13,250 nt of DNA from Microcaldota archaeon (GTDB taxonomy: Archaea; Micrarchaeota; Micrarchaeia; Micrarchaeales; CABMGC01): assembly GCA_027449585.1 (NCBI GenBank), contig DAIDLJ010000002.1, forward strand, positions 58,162 through 71,411. Reading direction: 5' to 3'. Each line of letters opens with the position of its first letter. The first letter of the stretch is position 1. Below, in pieces: positions 5,338-13,250 of this stretch. Both the position numbers and the translations under genes were made by a program. The notes beneath the pieces are model-generated. The model made no database searches. It was not told the origin of the DNA and was given only the letters and a program-made list of their open reading frames with translations.

Positions 5338-7251
5338 ATGGAGCCGGAGAATGAAAGCTATAATGCATCAAAGATAGTGGTGCTTGAGGGAGTTCTCGGT
5401 GTGAGAAAACGTCCTGGGATGTATATTGGGTCCACCGGAAGCGCGGGAGTTCTGCACCTTCTATACGAAGTGGTGGATAATGCGGTTGATGAGGCAATAG
5501 CCGGATTTTGCAAGAACATATCAGTAAAGCTTACGCAGGATGAGAATGGGGATATTGCAGAGGTAAGCGATGACGGTAGGGGAATACCAGTAGACACCAT
5601 GGAGAAGTACAACAAAAGCGCACTTGAAGTGATAATGACAACACTGCACAAGGGAGCGAAGTTCAACAATGACGTTTACAAAGTATCTGGAGGGCTTCAT
5701 GGGGTGGGACTCACAGTTGTAAATGCGCTTTCCGAGTATACAGAAGTGGATGTGAAACGCAATGGACATGCTTACAAACAGACCTTCGGAAAGGGAATCC
5801 CAACATCAGAACTAAAGACGCTTGGCGACACGACTGAGCGTGGAACAACGATAAAATTCAAGCCGGACAAGGAGATATTTAGCACTCTCACTTTCGACTC
5901 GGCGCTGTTGAAGGACAGGCTCAGGAACACAACGTTCCTCAATCCAGGCATAAGGATAACTTTAATCGATGATAGGTTTGGTGGCCATGAGGAGGAAACC
6001 TTCTTTTCATCTGAAGGAATAAAGGACTTCATAAAATACATTAACAAAGATGCGACGGCAATATCTAGCATAATCTACTCGAAGAAGCAGGAGGATACTA
6101 CCGTTGTTGAATTCGCTCTGCAGTACACGGATTCGTATGAAGAGAAGATAGAGCCGTTCGTAAACAACATAAAGACTGGAGAAGGTGGAACGCACCTGTC
6201 CGGATTTCACGCGGCGATCACAAGAGCAGTGCTCAATTACATAGAGGACAACAAGCTTAATGCAAAGGGCAATGTAAAGATAGTGGGAGAGGATACAAGG
6301 GAAGGACTTACTGCAGTAATAAGCGTATTAATGCAAAACCCAGAGTTTGAGGGACAGACAAAGGAAAAACTTGGCAACGTTCATATAAAGGGAATTGTTG
6401 ACGGAATAGTATACCAGTATCTTTCACAGTATCTTGAAGAGCATCCCGTAGATGCAAAGTCATTAGTCAACAAAATAGTGCTTGCTGCTACTGCTAGGGA
6501 GAGCGCTAGAAAAGCCCGTGAGATGGTGAGAAAGAAGAGCATCTTCGATGGGGCCGTACTGCCTGGAAAGCTTGCGGATTGCATAATAGACGACCCCGAG
6601 AAGGCTGAACTTTTTATAGTGGAGGGTCAGAGCGCTGGCGGGTCGAGTAAGCAGGGGAGGGACAAGAATATTCAGGCAATATTGCCGCTTAGGGGAAAGA
6701 TACTTAACGTGGAAAAGGCAAGCATCGACAAGATATTTGATAACGCGGAGATAAAGACAATGATAACTGCTTTTGGAACCGGAATAAACGAAACATTCAA
6801 CGCTGAAGCGATAAGGTACAAGAAAATAATAATAATGACAGATGCTGATGTGGATGGAAGCCACATACGTACGCTTCTGCTTACGTTCTTCTATAGGTAC
6901 ATGAAGAAGATAATAGAGAACGGCTATGTTTATGCCGCAATGCCACCACTTTACAAGGTGACTAAGGGCAAGCAGGAGTACTACTGCTACAGCGACGATG
7001 AACTTGCAGCAAAGAGGAAGGAACTTGGCGATATTGACGGGCTTCAGAGATACAAGGGACTTGGAGAGATGAATGAGAATCAGCTTTGGGAGACTACAAT
7101 GAACCCAGCGAACAGGAAGCTTAAGAAGATAACAATAGAGGATGCCACACGGGCGGAGGAATTGTTTAGGATACTCATGGGTATTGACGTGGTGCCAAGG
7201 AGGAAGTTCCTGCATGAGCATTCTGAACAGGTAAAGGCCCTGGATGTGTAA
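5338..7251 (+). CDS. gyrB: DNA gyrase subunit B
   Basis: The ATPase subunit of gyrase, 637 aa, the compact Bacillus-like length without the large insert of the E. coli protein. The GHKL ATPase domain has catalytic Glu44 and Asn48 (YEVVDNAVDEA), Asp78 in DDGRGIP, the GGLHGVG lid (118-124) and the transducer QTKEKLGN with Lys342. The TOPRIM domain carries Glu429 (EGQSAGG) and Asp502/504/506 (DADVDGSH), which bind Mg for strand cleavage. PLRGKILNVEKA (450-461) and QRYKGLGEMN (570-579) complete the family signatures. Position 431 is Gln where gyrases normally have Asp (E. coli Asp426). With GyrA it introduces negative supercoils using ATP. It is the first gene of a two-gene operon with a clear TATA box upstream; gyrA starts 2 nt after the stop. 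Archaeal gyrases are generally held to derive from bacteria. Confidence 0.97.
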   Translation: MEPENESYNASKIVVLEGVLGVRKRPGMYIGSTGSAGVLHLLYEVVDNAVDEAIAGFCKNISVKLTQDENGDIAEVSDDGRGIPVDTMEKYNKSALEVIMTTLHKGAKFNNDVYKVSGGLHGVGLTVVNALSEYTEVDVKRNGHAYKQTFGKGIPTSELKTLGDTTERGTTIKFKPDKEIFSTLTFDSALLKDRLRNTTFLNPGIRITLIDDRFGGHEEETFFSSEGIKDFIKYINKDATAISSIIYSKKQEDTTVVEFALQYTDSYEEKIEPFVNNIKTGEGGTHLSGFHAAITRAVLNYIEDNKLNAKGNVKIVGEDTREGLTAVISVLMQNPEFEGQTKEKLGNVHIKGIVDGIVYQYLSQYLEEHPVDAKSLVNKIVLAATARESARKAREMVRKKSIFDGAVLPGKLADCIIDDPEKAELFIVEGQSAGGSSKQGRDKNIQAILPLRGKILNVEKASIDKIFDNAEIKTMITAFGTGINETFNAEAIRYKKIIIMTDADVDGSHIRTLLLTFFYRYMKKIIENGYVYAAMPPLYKVTKGKQEYYCYSDDELAAKRKELGDIDGLQRYKGLGEMNENQLWETTMNPANRKLKKITIEDATRAEELFRILMGIDVVPRRKFLHEHSEQVKALDV

Positions 7252-7253
7252 TT

Positions 7254-9668
7254 ATGCAAGAGATTGTGCCGGTATCATTAGAGGAGGAGTTGCAGTCGAG
7301 CTACATCGACTACGCCATGAGTGTAATAATAAGTAGGGCAATTCCTGACGCCAGGGACGGGCTCAAACCGGTGCAAAGGAGGATTCTTTATGCCATGTAT
7401 AACATAAAGAATTTCCATGATCAGCCAACCAAGAAGAGCGCAAGGGTGGTCGGAGAAGTCATAGGTAAATTCCATCCACACGGGGATACGGCAATATACG
7501 ACGCGTTGGCTCGGCTGGCACAAGACTTCTCAATGAACCACATGCTTGTCGAGGGGCAGGGAAACTTTGGTTCGGTCGATGGAGACCCTCCGGCGGCAAT
7601 GAGATACACAGAAGTACGGCTTACGCGGCTTGCAGAGGAGATGCTAGAAGATATAGAGAGGAAGACTGTCGAATTCGTGCCGAATTTTGATGACACTGAG
7701 GAAGAGCCGCTTGTCCTACCGGCAAAGGCGCCAAACCTTCTAGTAAACGGTGCAACGGGCATAGCTGTTGGCGTTGCAACTAGCATGCCGCCGCATAATC
7801 TTGCGGAGGTGTGTGACGCGGTGATGCTCAGAATAGACAAGAAGGATGCTACAGCAGATGACATTCTAGGGGTGATAAAGGGTCCGGATTTCCCTACTGG
7901 AGGAATTGCCGTGATGTCGCAGAACGCCTATAACGGATATAAGTACGGAAGGGGGCAGCTAAGCATAAAGGCTAAGGCAGACATCGATGAGAAGAACAAG
8001 AGGATAATCGTAAAGGAGATACCATACAATGTGAACAAGTCAAACCTTATGCAGACAATGGCCGAACTTGCAAGGGAAAAGAAGATAGTTGGCCTAAAGG
8101 ACATACGGGACGAGAGCGACAAAAATGGAATACGAATCATAATAGATTATAAGGAGGAGGGTAGTGGTGATCAGATATTAAACATGCTCTACAAGTACAC
8201 CCAACTACAAGTAACTTTCCCCCTGATAAACCTTGCAGTGATAGGAAAGAGCCTCAAGAGCCTGAATGTACTGCAGATAATAGACACCTTCCTCGTGCAT
8301 AGAAGGGAGGTGGTGCTCAACAGGAGCAGGTTTGAACTTGGAGTTGCAAAGGACAGACTGCATATTGTAGAGGGCTTGCTCATTGCAATAGATCAGATAG
8401 ACAAGATAATAGCGACAATAAAGGGCAGCTCGGAGGTTGGCGACGCGCGAATAAGACTGACTAAGGAATATGGACTAACGGAAAAGCAGTCAAATGCAAT
8501 ACTTGACATGAAGCTAAGTAGGCTCACCCATCTGGAAAATAATTCTCTAAGCCAGGAAAAGAAGACGCTTGAGGATAAGATAGTCCATTACAACAACATA
8601 ATAGCAAACCCAGAGGTTGTTGATAAAATAATAAAGGATGAGACTGTCGAGTTGAAGAGAAAGTTCGGACGGGCGAGAAGGACTGAGATAGTTTATTCTG
8701 AAGATGATGTAGAAATAGCAAATGAAGACACGATAAGCAATGAGAAGGTCACGATAATACTAACGAACAACGGATACGTAAAGAGACTGGGGCTTGGCAA
8801 TTATAGGGAGCAGGCGCGAGGCGGGCGCGGAATAATATCAATAAACCTTAAGGAAGGGGATTATGCAAAATCAATACTTACATGCAATAACAAGGATTTC
8901 GTGATAGGGATAACAAACCATGGGCGTGCTTACTGGATAAAGGCGTACAATATACCTGAGAGCGGCAGGTATTCTGAAGGGAAGGCGATAGTAAACCTTG
9001 TTGATGTGAAGGACGAGAAGATAATCAACTTATTCAATATAAACGAATTCGCTAACTCCAAAATAGCATTCCTTACATCAAAGGGCCTTGTGAAGAAGGT
9101 TAAAGCTGTGCTGTTCTCAAGACCACGGGCCAATGGAGTGCGGGCGATAAACATAAGAGAGGGTGACCGGGTGGAGGACGTCATAATGTATTCTGGAGAG
9201 AAATTCCTGATAATATCCACAAGAAATGGAAAGGCGGTTAAGTTTGATGAGGGTGCACTTAGGCATATAGGGAGGACTGCAATGGGAGTGCGCGGAATAA
9301 AGCTTAAAGGAGATGATATCGCAAAGAACATCATCGCGGCGAACGAGTCCGGAAGCATATTTACAGTTACGGAAAATGGTTACGGAAAAGTTACAGATGT
9401 AGGCAAATACCGGCTACAGGGCCGCGGAGGGAGTGGTGTGATAAACATAAAGGCAAATCAAAAGACAGGAAAGGTTGCAAAGAGCATGTATCTGCACGGT
9501 AACGAGCGGATACTTCTCATAAATTCGCTTGGAGTCAGCATAACATTCCAGGCAAGCGAAGTTAGGGTTACTGGACGGGCGGCGAGCGGTGTGAAGTTGA
9601 TGAACGTGGAGCCAGGAAGCCGAGTTGTTGGTGCGGCTCTACTTGAGTCCGACGCGTTGCAGCACTAA
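7254..9668 (+). CDS. gyrA: DNA gyrase subunit A
   Basis: The DNA breakage-reunion subunit, 804 aa. Active-site Tyr118 is in AAMRYTE (E. coli Tyr122). The winged-helix segment KFHPHGDTAIYD carries Thr79 and Asp83 at the E. coli Ser83 and Asp87 positions. Ile170 in NGATGIAVG matches the DNA-bending isoleucine. The C-terminal domain (about 495-795) shows six repeats of the beta-pinwheel type. The first has the GyrA box QARGGRG (520-526; consensus QRRGGKG), which marks a supercoiling gyrase rather than topoisomerase IV. A second GRGGSG motif occurs in blade five. The start lies in a TAATTATG junction 2 nt after gyrB, so expression is coupled. The gene ends in a T-rich run and converges with the helicase gene. 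Confidence 0.97.
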   Translation: MQEIVPVSLEEELQSSYIDYAMSVIISRAIPDARDGLKPVQRRILYAMYNIKNFHDQPTKKSARVVGEVIGKFHPHGDTAIYDALARLAQDFSMNHMLVEGQGNFGSVDGDPPAAMRYTEVRLTRLAEEMLEDIERKTVEFVPNFDDTEEEPLVLPAKAPNLLVNGATGIAVGVATSMPPHNLAEVCDAVMLRIDKKDATADDILGVIKGPDFPTGGIAVMSQNAYNGYKYGRGQLSIKAKADIDEKNKRIIVKEIPYNVNKSNLMQTMAELAREKKIVGLKDIRDESDKNGIRIIIDYKEEGSGDQILNMLYKYTQLQVTFPLINLAVIGKSLKSLNVLQIIDTFLVHRREVVLNRSRFELGVAKDRLHIVEGLLIAIDQIDKIIATIKGSSEVGDARIRLTKEYGLTEKQSNAILDMKLSRLTHLENNSLSQEKKTLEDKIVHYNNIIANPEVVDKIIKDETVELKRKFGRARRTEIVYSEDDVEIANEDTISNEKVTIILTNNGYVKRLGLGNYREQARGGRGIISINLKEGDYAKSILTCNNKDFVIGITNHGRAYWIKAYNIPESGRYSEGKAIVNLVDVKDEKIINLFNINEFANSKIAFLTSKGLVKKVKAVLFSRPRANGVRAINIREGDRVEDVIMYSGEKFLIISTRNGKAVKFDEGALRHIGRTAMGVRGIKLKGDDIAKNIIAANESGSIFTVTENGYGKVTDVGKYRLQGRGGSGVINIKANQKTGKVAKSMYLHGNERILLINSLGVSITFQASEVRVTGRAASGVKLMNVEPGSRVVGAALLESDALQH

Positions 9669-9670
9669 GG

Positions 9671-9680
9671 ATTTTTCTTT
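9671..9680 (+). terminator. T-rich terminator of gyrBA
   Basis: ATTTTTCTTT begins 3 nt after the gyrA stop. It is a typical archaeal poly-T terminator and overlaps the end of the convergent helicase gene. Confidence 0.45.
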
Positions 9681-12438
9681 AGTCCACCTTCCAGAATTTC
9701 CTGTTTTTAATGAAATTTTTCTGTGCTTCTATAACGTCTGCAAAGAACATCTTGTAGTCGCTGCGTATGTACTTTAGCAGCCTTGCGGCAGTCTCTATCC
9801 CTATCCCATAAACTGAAAGGGCGACTATCGCTCTATATCCGTATGCATCTATGAGGCTGGCCTCCTTCATCATCTCACGATATAGCTTGTTGTCTTTCTC
9901 GCGAAATGACTTACGGTTTAGCCTTTTGGTTATCAGTTCTCCATATCTGTCCTGATATATGACTATAAGTGGACTTTTACAGCTGGGACAGAGTATCTTA
10001 TTTCCCTCATTTACGCGTATCTTATCGTTGAATATGTGAGAACAGAAAGTGCATATCATCTTTACGCTTTTACCATCAAACTTGTCAAACATCTTATCCA
10101 TTACACTTCCTCTTTCTGGTGATGACAAAAGTTCACCATACTTGAATACTGAGAGCAGTACTGCTTTTGACATTGGAGATGGGGTCTTTTTTACCTGGCT
10201 TATCTTGATCCTGCCGGAGCGCAGGGCATCAATAAATCCTTTTGTCACTTCGATGTCAAAATAGTTCTTGTAAAGGTCGCGTGCGGTTTCTTCGAATATT
10301 GGCGAGTTCTCATAGAAGCTTACAAGGCGGCTCACCATGCTTTTTGTTATCGCAGCTTTCTTTTCGGCAACTCCGAATAATTTTGCGGCCTGTACGAATT
10401 TGTACCTGAATAGGTCCGAATCAAACACAAGGTTCCTGTCCTGCAGATTTATGTTCTTTAGTGTGTCGAACATGATTGCCGTGTCTGGCCTTCTTACTAT
10501 GCTGCTATAATCAAATATTATTGCGTATGGGGTGGCTCTGACGTTTACCTTTCCTCCTGCCTGAGATGATGCTATTATTGACAGTGTACGTGCAATGAAC
10601 TCGTTTGCAAGTTTTCCAAGGGGCATATATGCTATTGCACAGTTGTCTAGCTCTTCTATCGCAACGGTTTGCGGATGCGCTGAGAAGTATTTGTTATTTT
10701 CCGATATGAACGTGTTTATCTCCGTCTCTGTTTTTTGCGTGAGTTTACTGCTTATGCCAGATGTTCCTTGCCCGAGTAGATCCCAGACTTTGGCGGCTAT
10801 ATGGCTTGATACTGGGATGTCTTCTCCTTCCCAGTCTGGAACTGCAGCAGTTATGTCGTCGCTTGGTTCAACAAATATCGTATCTTCTTCTATGCTTATC
10901 GCTTTCCATGGAAGGCCCTTTGTTATGAATACGGATCCCTGGTCGATGTAATTATAGACAAACTCCTGATCCAGTGTGGAGACTATTCGGTTATCCATTG
11001 CCTCTTTGACAACAAAACGCGTTGAATCGGGTATAACGCTTATTGCATTTATGAAATACTTCCTGCATCTGGGTCCTGAGGATATGCTTTCCTTGTCATA
11101 CTTTACTATGCGCAGATCGGAAAGCAGATTGCATACTCTCTCAAAAGTCGTTGCTTCCAATCCGTCATATATGTAGGATCGCTTCACTATTGAAAATGCC
11201 TTTGCAGCCCCGATTTCTCCATATTCCATCGCCATCGCAGAGATCTGATTAGCTAAAACGTCCAGAGCGTTGGTCTCCGCCGAATGCTTTTCGAGCTTGA
11301 GTGAAAGCGCGGCCTCAGATACGGCTATTGATTCGAGGCAGTCTAACTCGTTGTGGACTATGATTCTTCCGGTAGACATAGATAGCTCCTTGTGGCCGCC
11401 TCTTCCGACGCGCTGGATGAGCCGCGTAGCCTGCCTGGGAGAGCCATATTGGACGACAAGGTCTATGGCACCTATATCTATACCAAGTTCTAGTGAGCTT
11501 GTGGCGATTATTGCCTTGATCTCGCCGGCCTTGAACTTGTTCTCTATAGTTATTCTCTCCTCCTTGTCTATCGAACTGTGGTGTATGCCCACCTTGCCGA
11601 AGCTTCCTGTCTTGCCTAGGTGTATTAACTTACTTCCCAGCGATTCGACTGCCTGCCTTGTGTTGGCGAATATTATCGCTGCTTGCGAGTCGCGTATTAA
11701 TTCGGAGACGCGTATTATTCTTGCGTATGCCTGTTGGTCGAGGCCGAACGATAGTCTGAATTCCTTGTCGTCTTTATCGGCCTTCTGGGGCATTTCTATT
11801 GTTATGTCAAGCTGTTTTTTGACGGGTGAGGAGATGGCCGTGTATTGTGACTTATTGAATAGGAACCTAGCCGCTTCTTCTATATCCCCAATTGTCGCAC
11901 TTATGCCAACGCGCTGGTAGCTCCCGGCCACTTCGTATAGACGCTCAAGGGCAACGCTAAGCTGAGCCCCCCTCTTATTGTAATAGAGCTCGTGCAGCTC
12001 GTCGACTATAACCATTTTTAGATTTTTGAGGCTCTCGCGAAGAGATTTTGACATTAGGAGGTTCTGCACTGTCTCTGGTGTTGTTATTAGCATTTGGGGT
12101 GGATTGAGGACCTGCCGCCTTCTCTCCGTTTGTGTTGTGTCGCCGTGGCGTACGGATATGGTTATGCCTAGCTCGGCTGCAAACCATTCAAGACGCTTTA
12201 TCAGATCCCGATTAAGGGCTCTGAGTGGAGTTATGTATATTACCACTATGCCGTGCTTGTCCTTTCCATCTATTATTCTTTTGATTGCTGGAAGTATCGT
12301 GGCTTCGGTCTTGCCGCTACCTGTCGGGGCAGTTATTATGCAGTTTTCGCCGCGGCTTATCGGAGCGATGGCTAACTTCTGTATCTCTGTAAAATCGCTA
12401 AACTTGGTTAGAAATAATTTGTATGGATCTGTCTGCAT
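9679..12438 (-). CDS. Lhr-type superfamily 2 helicase with C-terminal zinc ribbon
   Basis: A 919-aa SF2 helicase. The RecA1 domain has an IQ motif (about 19-20), Walker A APTGSGKT (37-44), motif Ia TPLRAL (70-75), TTPE (119-122), Walker B DELH (146-149) and SAT (180-182). RecA2 has motif V TSSLELGIDIG (313-323) and motif VI QRVGRGGH (342-349), the last typical of Lhr/Ski2-like enzymes. The remaining 500 residues match the extended Lhr-core body (winged helix plus domain 4). Near the C-terminus C796-x2-C799...C817-x2-C820 should bind zinc, followed by a GIGIETAARLL helix-hairpin-helix-like segment. Archaeal Lhr proteins unwind DNA, RNA-DNA hybrids or RNA in repair or RNA turnover; the subgroup is not decided here. 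The ATG lies 10 nt after the surface-protein stop, suggesting co-transcription. Confidence 0.9.
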   Translation of the reverse strand: MQTDPYKLFLTKFSDFTEIQKLAIAPISRGENCIITAPTGSGKTEATILPAIKRIIDGKDKHGIVVIYITPLRALNRDLIKRLEWFAAELGITISVRHGDTTQTERRRQVLNPPQMLITTPETVQNLLMSKSLRESLKNLKMVIVDELHELYYNKRGAQLSVALERLYEVAGSYQRVGISATIGDIEEAARFLFNKSQYTAISSPVKKQLDITIEMPQKADKDDKEFRLSFGLDQQAYARIIRVSELIRDSQAAIIFANTRQAVESLGSKLIHLGKTGSFGKVGIHHSSIDKEERITIENKFKAGEIKAIIATSSLELGIDIGAIDLVVQYGSPRQATRLIQRVGRGGHKELSMSTGRIIVHNELDCLESIAVSEAALSLKLEKHSAETNALDVLANQISAMAMEYGEIGAAKAFSIVKRSYIYDGLEATTFERVCNLLSDLRIVKYDKESISSGPRCRKYFINAISVIPDSTRFVVKEAMDNRIVSTLDQEFVYNYIDQGSVFITKGLPWKAISIEEDTIFVEPSDDITAAVPDWEGEDIPVSSHIAAKVWDLLGQGTSGISSKLTQKTETEINTFISENNKYFSAHPQTVAIEELDNCAIAYMPLGKLANEFIARTLSIIASSQAGGKVNVRATPYAIIFDYSSIVRRPDTAIMFDTLKNINLQDRNLVFDSDLFRYKFVQAAKLFGVAEKKAAITKSMVSRLVSFYENSPIFEETARDLYKNYFDIEVTKGFIDALRSGRIKISQVKKTPSPMSKAVLLSVFKYGELLSSPERGSVMDKMFDKFDGKSVKMICTFCSHIFNDKIRVNEGNKILCPSCKSPLIVIYQDRYGELITKRLNRKSFREKDNKLYREMMKEASLIDAYGYRAIVALSVYGIGIETAARLLKYIRSDYKMFFADVIEAQKNFIKNRKFWKVD

Positions 12439-12448
12439 AAAGATTATT

Positions 12449-13250
12449 TCACTTCTGTATGTCTGCGTATCCGTACGTCGTGTTGGCTGCGCCTTTGTAT
12501 GTATAGTTGAGTTTTAGTGACATTGGCACGCCAAGAGGTATAATTGATGAATTAATCTGTTTGCCGTAGTTATAGCATGGGAATGACACGGCTGCGCTCT
12601 TGGTGCGCTGCAGAACAGTGCCTATTTTGTAAGATGTGAAGTTGCCAAGCATCACGCATCCGATGCTGTTAATCGTGACTGTGTTGTTGAGCGGGTTGGT
12701 TATGTTAAGGCTTACTTTCAGGGTTGTGGCATTTGATGCAAATGCTGGATTACTGCATAGAAGTCCTGCGCCGAAGCCGCATTTGTTTGCATATGCAGAT
12801 ACATAAGTTACCTTTGCGCCTGGGAATGAGTATTCTTTTGAGATGTTTATTGCATAGTTGAATGCTGGGGTAGTCGTGTTCTGTGTTGGTATGTACCAAA
12901 TAGTGGTGTTGTATTCTCCCTTGAGGGTGCTTATCTTGTTTAGTATTGTGTTGCCCTGGTAAAGCGCCTGCAAGCAGTATGAGGTGTTTGAGAGGTTCAG
13001 TATATTGCCGTAGCATGTGCTGTCTAGTACGCCGTTGTATGAAATGCTCTCGAAGTATAGTGCGTTCTGCGTTGCTGTTATGCTTCCAGCAAATGAAAGA
13101 TTGTCTACATAGCCGGAATAATTGAGAATTGATGAATTCCTTGTCTTGAGTGTATAATAGAGGGTGTTTGGATTTAGTGTGTTATTTGTGGGTTTTATGT
13201 ATGAAGTGCAGTTGTCCCCTCCAAGCGAAACAAGTAGCTTTGTACATCCT
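12449..13250 (-). CDS. C-terminal part of a secreted/S-layer or pilus-like surface protein (5' truncated)
   Basis: The reading frame is open from the right edge to a TGA at 12449-12451, giving the last 266 residues; the N-terminus lies outside the window. The sequence is rich in Asn, Ser, Thr and Tyr, poor in charge, and holds about a dozen N-glycosylation sequons (for example NLS, NTS, NIS, NAT, NIT, NFT, NSS, NYT). Several cysteines (CTSY, CYGN, KCGF, LLCSN, IGCVML) could form disulfides. VSLNITNPLNNTVTINSIGC looks like a beta-sandwich strand pair of the kind seen in archaeal surface and pilin-like proteins. No membrane span is visible in the part shown. I infer a glycosylated cell-surface protein but cannot name a family. 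The helicase gene follows 10 nt downstream on the same strand. Confidence 0.75.
   Translation of the reverse strand, partial: GCTKLLVSLGGDNCTSYIKPTNNTLNPNTLYYTLKTRNSSILNYSGYVDNLSFAGSITATQNALYFESISYNGVLDSTCYGNILNLSNTSYCLQALYQGNTILNKISTLKGEYNTTIWYIPTQNTTTPAFNYAINISKEYSFPGAKVTYVSAYANKCGFGAGLLCSNPAFASNATTLKVSLNITNPLNNTVTINSIGCVMLGNFTSYKIGTVLQRTKSAAVSFPCYNYGKQINSSIIPLGVPMSLKLNYTYKGAANTTYGYADIQK

Noticed and set aside
6463..7221. 252-aa antisense frame within gyrB
   Set aside because: The opposite strand is unmistakable GyrB TOPRIM sequence; the antisense translation is Leu/Tyr/His-rich with no family resemblance.
11270..11920. 216-aa frame opposite the helicase
   Set aside because: It lies antisense to conserved helicase motifs V-VI and has Ser/Leu-rich shadow composition.
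1..13250. CRISPR array, insertion sequence or rRNA
   Set aside because: I found no regularly spaced repeats, no transposase-like frame and no rRNA sequence in the window.

Overview
The window looks archaeal. The TATA/BRE-type promoters mostly sit about 30-40 bp upstream of start codons, which implies short or absent leaders. There is a tRNA gene without an encoded CCA, a Sulfolobus-type single-stranded-DNA-binding OB-fold protein, a COG2403-type P-loop protein, an Lhr-type helicase and a sequon-rich surface protein. Together with a complete bacterial-type DNA gyrase, this suggests a euryarchaeal (Thermoplasma-like) or Micrarchaeota/ARMAN-like lineage. That placement is an impression from gene content and is not proven.

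Layout. Positions 3-110 hold the tail of a probable beta-CASP/metallo-beta-lactamase RNase. A small MazG-type NTP pyrophosphohydrolase follows (145-471). Next comes a two-gene unit: an unassigned small protein with weak Sm-like features (563-1003), then a transglutaminase-fold protein (1013-1645). On the opposite strand lie an SSB-like OB-fold protein (1694-2044) and an apparent operon of two orphan small proteins (2582-2788, 2157-2579). Upstream of that operon is a second, larger transglutaminase-fold paralogue with a C-terminal membrane anchor (2874-3719). tRNA-Lys(CUU) (3767-3841) and the COG2403-type P-loop protein (3869-5194) follow on the same strand.

A divergent intergenic region (5195-5337) carries a clear inverted repeat between two opposing promoters and drives gyrB-gyrA (5338-9668). 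Both gyrase subunits are full length with their catalytic motifs present. gyrA is convergent with an Lhr-family helicase with a C-terminal zinc ribbon (9679-12438). The helicase lies directly downstream of the 3' part of a secreted or S-layer/pilus-like protein that runs off the right edge (12449-13250).

The right two thirds is housekeeping DNA topology, RNA and nucleotide metabolism. The most unusual part is 563-3719, where two diverged transglutaminase-like proteins share an N-terminal GLRKF...VDID module and identical catalytic spacing. Each sits beside small proteins I do not recognise, on either side of an ssDNA-binding protein gene. This is the best candidate here for an undescribed system. 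Its biochemical role (protease, cross-linker or deamidase) cannot be read from sequence.
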